Position numbers and translations under genes: made by a program
In this document: in pieces, positions 7,371-11,078 of the stretch
How positions within the stretch are numbered: the first letter of the stretch is position 1
Layout of the letters: each line of letters starts with the position of its first letter
Assembly: GCA_016098155.1 (NCBI GenBank)
Contig: JAAAJB010000678.1
Location: 2,704 to 13,781, forward strand
DNA: 11,078 nucleotides
Direction: 5' to 3'
Source of the DNA: Actinomortierella ambigua
Lineage: Eukaryota > Mortierellomycota > Mortierellomycetes > Mortierellales > Mortierellaceae
The notes under the pieces: generated by a model
Databases searched by the model: none
What the model was told of the DNA's origin: nothing
The model's input: the letters and a program-made list of their open reading frames with translations, nothing else

Positions 7371-9818
7371 GCAGCCTCGGTATCGGGCGTACCGACGTCC
7401 ACGACCGTTGCTAGTGGCAATATGCTTTCTGCAACAGGCTCTTTGACAGGAATGATGCCTGGCGTGACCTCGGTAACTTCAATGAGTACCGGTACGGCTA
7501 TGCATGCACCGGCTACTGCCGCAGGAGGCGGCGGAGGAGGAGGGGGAGCAGGTGCAACAGGCGGAGCTCAAGGAGGAGGGCCAGCAGCAGGAGGTGTTGT
7601 GCTCAACTCTATGACGTCAATGACGCCGTTCCCAACAGCTGGGATGGGCATCAACAATCACACGGGCCAACCTGCGCCAATGGTTGGTGCCTTTGGTATG
7701 CCTGGCATGGTTCACGGCATGCCGTTCATGACCACCATGCTTAACTCGGGTGTCAATCCGTCTACCTTTGGAGCCGCTGGAGTAGCTGGCTTTGGGGCTG
7801 CTACGGGCTCCGTCCCACAAGCAGGCACTGTTGCTGCCATGGACCCAAGCCTGGCTCGCAAGCGATCAGTTACGTTTGCTGGAGAGGTTCACCACACTCG
7901 TTCTCAGTCACTCTCGTCTATTCCCTCGCCGCCGGCGTCGGGCAACCAGTTTGGAAATTTTGGGATGCTGGGAATTGGTGGCACCACGGGTCCGTTTGGA
8001 ACGATGGGAACCTCTACTCAAGGCTTCCCTCAGCAACAACAGCCATCGACACCAGTTTCGCAACTACCACCAACCCAACAGCACCACCACCACCACCACC
8101 ACCAAACTCACTCTATTTTGAACCACCATCCGCCGTCACCATTTGGCCAAACTCCGTTCCAGTCGATGTCCTCTCTCCCACCGAGCCAACAACAGGCAAC
8201 GCACCATTCTCTGCAAAGCCCACTTTCGCCAACCAACCACTTTGGGGCGTTTGCGCCAGGATACCCACAACATTCCGCCTTCCAACAGCATAATGTCATT
8301 CGCAGGACCAACTCGCTCTCGCATCTCAATTATCATACCACCATTACCGAGCCACGTCTCACTGCCGCACGGCCACGGAATGAAAGTGCAAACTCCATCC
8401 GAACGGCTGAGCCTGAAGACAGCGGTATGTTTTGATTTTGCTCATCAACGATGTGCACACAGCATCTTTTTTACTTTCTCTCACTCTCAACTTTACTCAC
8501 AACGCAAGTCTTGTTTGTTATTGCACATTGTACTCCCCTGAAAAGTTGTAACCATGCCCTTTTTTTTTTTTTTTTTTTTGGGCCTTGTCTCGCAACTCAC
8601 TCCAATGGTGCACATCTAATCTTGTTTTGTTGTTGTTATCGTTCATGCACGACCATACTAATCTATTCTCTATTTTCTATCGTCACATCCGCCTATCCCT
8701 ACCTCTCTTGCCCCTCGGAACCTTGTTACTGATTCTTTGTAACTTGTTGGCTGTTCCGATACAAAAAAAAATCGAACCGGCATAACAACACATACTCCCC
8801 AAAGACGAGGACTCGGATGACTATGACGACGACGCCCATGGCCACATGGCAAGTCGACCAGGCTCAGCTCTGAGCATCCACAACAACATTGGTGGTACAG
8901 GAGAGACTTCGTTAGCGCTTGATTTCTCAGACATGGCCTCTGTTTCTGGAAGCAATGGATACCCAGGGGACACCAACGCCATGGTGGGTGTAATGCAAGC
9001 CACCTCAAACCCAACTTCGACTATTGGGTCAAGAGGAAAGGCTGGGGTGGCCCGGTCGTCGTCGACGAAAAACAAGGCTGGCAACGGCGTCGCCTCGGCT
9101 GGGGGTGTTGCAGGAGGAGGTATCCCTGGTGCTGTTACTGTGGAAGATCAGAAGAGGAAGCGCAAGCGACGCGAGATGCAGCCTGTCAACAAGATTGTGG
9201 AGTCGCTCGAGCCCCACAATGACCCCTATTTATGGAAGAACAACGGAAACACGACGCAGAAGAAGACTGGATGCAAGAGCATATACTACAAGTGCTCGAA
9301 TAGCAACAACGGATGCACGGTAGGTTTTTTTTTTCGTTCTCACTATGGCCCTTTTATTCGCCGTGGGTGTGTTTTTCTTTGCCGTTAATGGTGGCCAACC
9401 ACAACTTTGCCTGTTTGTGTTCACTACACCTCAACTTGTTGCTTATGCGAACAAGAGAGTGAGAAGGCAAAAGATGCGGGCGTATGCTCCCCAAAGCAAG
9501 AGGGGCAGGGCAGGGGCACAAAGCTCGAGGGACATGCATGCAAGTGTACCAAGGCGCACTAAGCAGTCTCTGTTTACATTCTTTCCTTGGCTTGTACAAC
9601 TAACACTTGCTCTGTTATTTGATCGTCCCCCTTTTGGTCCCTTAATTGGATGCGTGTTGCGTCCTTTCCAGGTGAACAAGACAGTGACAGAGAAAGAGAC
9701 TGGAGGTTATGTGACCAAGTATCGAGGCGAGCACCTGGATGATTGTCTTGAGATGAAGCGACGACAACTTGCACAACAAGCAGCCGCCGCCGCTGCGGCC
9801 CTTCAGAAGGAACAATAG
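5655..9818 (+). CDS. Poly-Gln protein with C-terminal WRKY-GCM1-type zinc-finger-like domain, probable transcription factor
   Basis: Exons are 5655-8424, 8805-9319 and 9672-9818, giving 1143 residues and TAG. The start is the first in-frame ATG, with A at -3. Order: poly-Gln 25-32, 40-45, 120-139 and 271-281 in an Asn/Ser/Thr/Pro-rich N-terminal half; a charged helical stretch about 382-425 (ILAKYGSDPELLRLI, then KTEEDRRLAEEARLR); Ala-rich 557-574; Gly8 624-631; His7 810-816; basophilic-kinase-like RKRS 735-738 and RRTNS 883-887; an acidic run about 920-932; and KRKRKRR 1040-1046, a likely NLS. The domain follows at about 1060-1121: PYLWKNNG (W1067), KSIYYKCS, GCTVNKTV, KYRGEHLDDC. This matches the WRKY pattern of a Trp-containing first strand, YYKC, GC.V.K, and Y.G.H. 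Candidate Zn ligands are C1087, C1094, H1116 and C1120. Rbf1 and Aft are fungal members of the superfamily, and Rbf1 is also Gln-rich, but orthology is not shown. A transposase-derived finger is the alternative, although no transposase core is present. Confidence 0.85.
5727..5789 (+). repeat. Two poly-Gln tracts (Q8 and Q6)
   Basis: Eight Gln codons at 5727-5750 and six at 5772-5789, separated by a Pro-rich spacer. CAG and CAA are mixed. Confidence 0.9.
6012..6071 (+). repeat. Poly-Gln tract (Q20)
   Basis: Twenty consecutive Gln codons with irregularly interleaved CAA and CAG, preceded by a run of Pro codons. This is the longest homopeptide in the window. It follows a Pro-rich region, as is common in activation domains. 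Confidence 0.92.
6465..6497 (+). repeat. Poly-Gln tract (Q11)
   Basis: Eleven Gln codons, mostly CAA with four CAG, then His-Gly-Gln-Gln. Confidence 0.9.
7323..7376 (+). repeat. GCA-repeat Ala-rich tract
   Basis: Ala-rich run ending in nine consecutive Ala. Nearly all codons are GCA, so this tract looks like a purer triplet repeat, and probably a more length-variable one, than the poly-Gln tracts. Confidence 0.9.
7524..7547 (+). repeat. Gly8 tract
   Basis: Eight Gly codons (GGA, GGC, GGG), followed by Ala-Gly-Ala. Confidence 0.88.
8082..8102 (+). repeat. His7 tract (pure CAC repeat)
   Basis: Seven consecutive CAC codons after Gln-Gln, encoding residues 810-816 of the WRKY-like protein. Confidence 0.9.
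8425..8804 (+). other. WRKY-like gene intron 1 (380 nt)
   Basis: The donor is GTATGT and the acceptor CCCAAAG. No AG occurs between a TTACTGAT branch-like site near 8725 and the acceptor. Splicing joins EPEDS to DEDSDDYDDD, continuing an acidic run, and keeps frame. Unspliced translation stops at 8433-8435, three codons after the junction. It holds T20 at 8560-8579. Confidence 0.8.
8560..8579 (+). repeat. T20 homopolymer in intron
   Basis: Twenty consecutive T inside intron 1 of the WRKY-like gene. Confidence 0.9.
9320..9671 (+). other. WRKY-like gene intron 2 (352 nt), inside the zinc-finger domain
   Basis: The donor is GTAGGT. A CTAAC branch point is at 9600-9604, and TTCCAG is the first AG after it. 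Splicing joins GCT to VNKTV, the expected continuation of the WRKY-like core. Retention adds about 22 residues and then a stop, losing the His/Cys ligand half of the finger. Confidence 0.85.
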
Positions 9819-9920
9819 CCTGTTGGGATTGATCCTGTTTAAACAACAACTGCCTAACGACAAAAAAAAAAGAAAAAAAAAGATCACCTTCATACCACGC
9901 ATCATATTCATCAACACGTA

Positions 9921-10090
9921 GTTTGTCTCTTTTTTTTTTTGTTTGTTTTCTTTTTATTCTTCCTCTTTTTCTTTCCTTTACCGTCATTCCTTGCACGCCC
10001 GTTGTCTTGCTTTTCTCTCTCTCTCTCCTTCTCCTCTTTTCTGTCTCTCTTTTTTTTTTCTCTCTCTCTCTTCCTACCTCTCTTTTTGAT
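9921..10090 (+). repeat. Long pyrimidine-rich (CT/T) tract
   Basis: About 170 nt almost entirely C and T, with several short (TC)n and T9-T10 runs. It resembles the CT-rich leader of the gene starting at 5655, so it could mark either a 3' end or the promoter of another gene. No gene starts clearly after it. Confidence 0.7.
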
Positions 10091-10513
10091 CATACGTTTT
10101 TGTTTCCTAGCTGCAAAAAGAAAAAAAGTTGTAACACATATTACAGTTTTATCCTACAAATTCTCTGTTCCGAGTTCAAAACTTGTTCGAGAGCAATGGG
10201 AGTTTGGTGCCTATAAAGTCAAGAATGTGTGAGATATGGTGGTATTGATGCACGAGCAATACCGATAGGGCATTCAATCTCTCCCTCTCTGTCTCTGAAT
10301 TTGACACGATCCATGTATTTTTCATCTCCGGTACGTTGAAAGGCTAGCACCGTTCATCGACGCACAACTGGAAGAGAATCAATGTGGTGCTCCGAGATTT
10401 TCGTTTTTCGAACTGAGACAGTACATAGTATAGATGGAGAAGAAGGACTTCTGAACTATTGCACGCCCCTCCCCCCCCCTCCCTTTCAAGCGAGCTGTGG
10501 AAGATGACTCGCC

Positions 10514-10540
10514 AAAAAAAAAAAAAAAAAAAAAAAAAAA
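10514..10540 (+). repeat. A27 homopolymer
   Basis: Twenty-seven consecutive A, the longest homopolymer in the window. A retroposon tail was considered, but no target-site duplication was found around it. Confidence 0.9.
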
Positions 10541-10709
10541 GGGAATTCCATCGTCACCACTCAATTCATCTCATCACGTTGACATTGGGAAGACAGCATG
10601 TCACTAGAAAGCGCTATGCAGTTACTTTGACATTTGCAAGCACTTTGGCTCTTTGTTTAATAGCCAGCATATATTTCTTATTTACTGAGATTCCCTTCCA
10701 AATACTGCC

Positions 10710-10861
10710 ACTCGATTACATATTCGGTCCGAGCTCTCCTCGTCAAACCCGATATTAAGTCCACCTCTCTCACAACTCGGCTCAATGCCACTCGGACTGA
10801 TCGAGTTGGTGGAATCGAGTGAGGGCTGCCAACACGACTCGACTCGATTGTTGGTACTCGA
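10710..10861. promoter_or_regulatory. Cluster of ACTCG/CGAGT motifs with inverted 20-mer module
   Basis: Eight ACTCG or CGAGT pentamers lie within 151 bp, at 10710, 10775, 10790, 10802, 10816, 10837, 10842 and 10856. Six are extended to ACTCGA/TCGAGT. The arms at 10801-10820 and 10842-10861 are inverted copies of ACTCGATT-N6-ACTCGA. This fits a multi-site binding region for a DNA-binding protein, or a hairpin. The factor and target gene are unknown. Confidence 0.5.
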
Positions 10862-11078
10862 TATGACAGACAGACACAAAACGGATGGGGCGCTCGGCAG
10901 AAGAAAAGAAGGGACGAGAATTGAGGTCACTGATCACATGGCTTGACAATGTGGCCTAGAAGCTAGCTAACGCTTGATGTTGCGAGTGGATGTATGCGAC
11001 TGCGTATGTTCTTGCCAGACTTTGCAGGGAAATCGATGGATGATCTCATGAAGGCGGAAGATGATCGCAAAAAAAAAA

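Larger units (their letters stand above)
9819..11078. other. Downstream region of the WRKY-like gene, no gene supported
   Basis: About 1.26 kb. It begins with the presumed 3' UTR and an A10-G-A9 run (9862-9881). Then come a CT-rich block, mixed sequence with TATAAAG near 10214, a C9 run at 10471-10479, A27, and a cluster of ACTCGA motifs. Open frames are short, overlap homopolymers and show no recognisable domain. No AATAAA was found after the stop, so the cleavage site is unknown. The window ends in A10. Confidence 0.6.

Noticed and set aside
9345..9818. Separate 157-codon gene starting inside intron 2
   Set aside because: The upstream half is intron with branch point and acceptor. Only 9672-9818 is coding, as the last exon of the WRKY-like gene.
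10100..10560. A27 as the tail of a SINE or LINE insertion
   Set aside because: No flanking target-site duplication, no Pol III boxes and no reverse-transcriptase coding were found. The window has many similar homopolymers.

Overview
The window looks like genomic DNA of a filamentous, early-diverging fungus, with Mortierellomycota or Mucoromycota the best guess. The supports are GT-AG introns of about 95 to 380 nt, CTAAC-type branch points in several of them, pyrimidine-rich leader DNA, AATAAA polyadenylation, many A/T homopolymers, and two fungal-style regulators with very long low-complexity regions. The phylum is inference. No bacterial, viral or tRNA/rRNA features were seen.

Layout: 1-141 is probably the 3' end of an intron and opens with A23 at the window edge. 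142-3428 holds four exons of a velvet-family transcription regulator, with its first exon(s) off the left edge. The exons encode the C-terminal two thirds or so of the velvet domain, a nuclear localisation signal split by an intron, and a disordered tail of about 825 residues. 3428-5654 is a 2.2 kb non-coding interval with the velvet polyadenylation signal and the CT-rich promoter/5' leader of the next gene. 5655-9818 is a complete three-exon gene for a 1143-residue protein. It has four poly-Gln tracts and Ala, Gly and His tracts, a short charged helical segment in the middle, and at its extreme C-terminus a basic patch followed by a WRKY-GCM1-type zinc-finger-like domain that is itself split by an intron. 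9819-11078 has no convincing gene. It holds a long CT-rich tract, A27, and a compact cluster of ACTCGA motifs arranged as an inverted module.

Both genes are on the + strand and both encode probable nuclear DNA-binding regulators. Velvet proteins control development, sporulation and secondary metabolism in better-studied fungi. The WRKY-GCM1-like protein belongs to a superfamily linked both to transcription factors (plant WRKY, GCM, fungal Rbf1 and Aft) and to transposase-associated zinc fingers. That they act together is only a hypothesis from adjacency. Strongest findings: the WRKY-like finger on a huge poly-Gln protein with non-standard zinc-ligand spacing, the very long tail on the velvet protein, exon junctions where intron retention would remove the NLS or DNA-binding domain, and the ACTCGATT inverted module near the right end.
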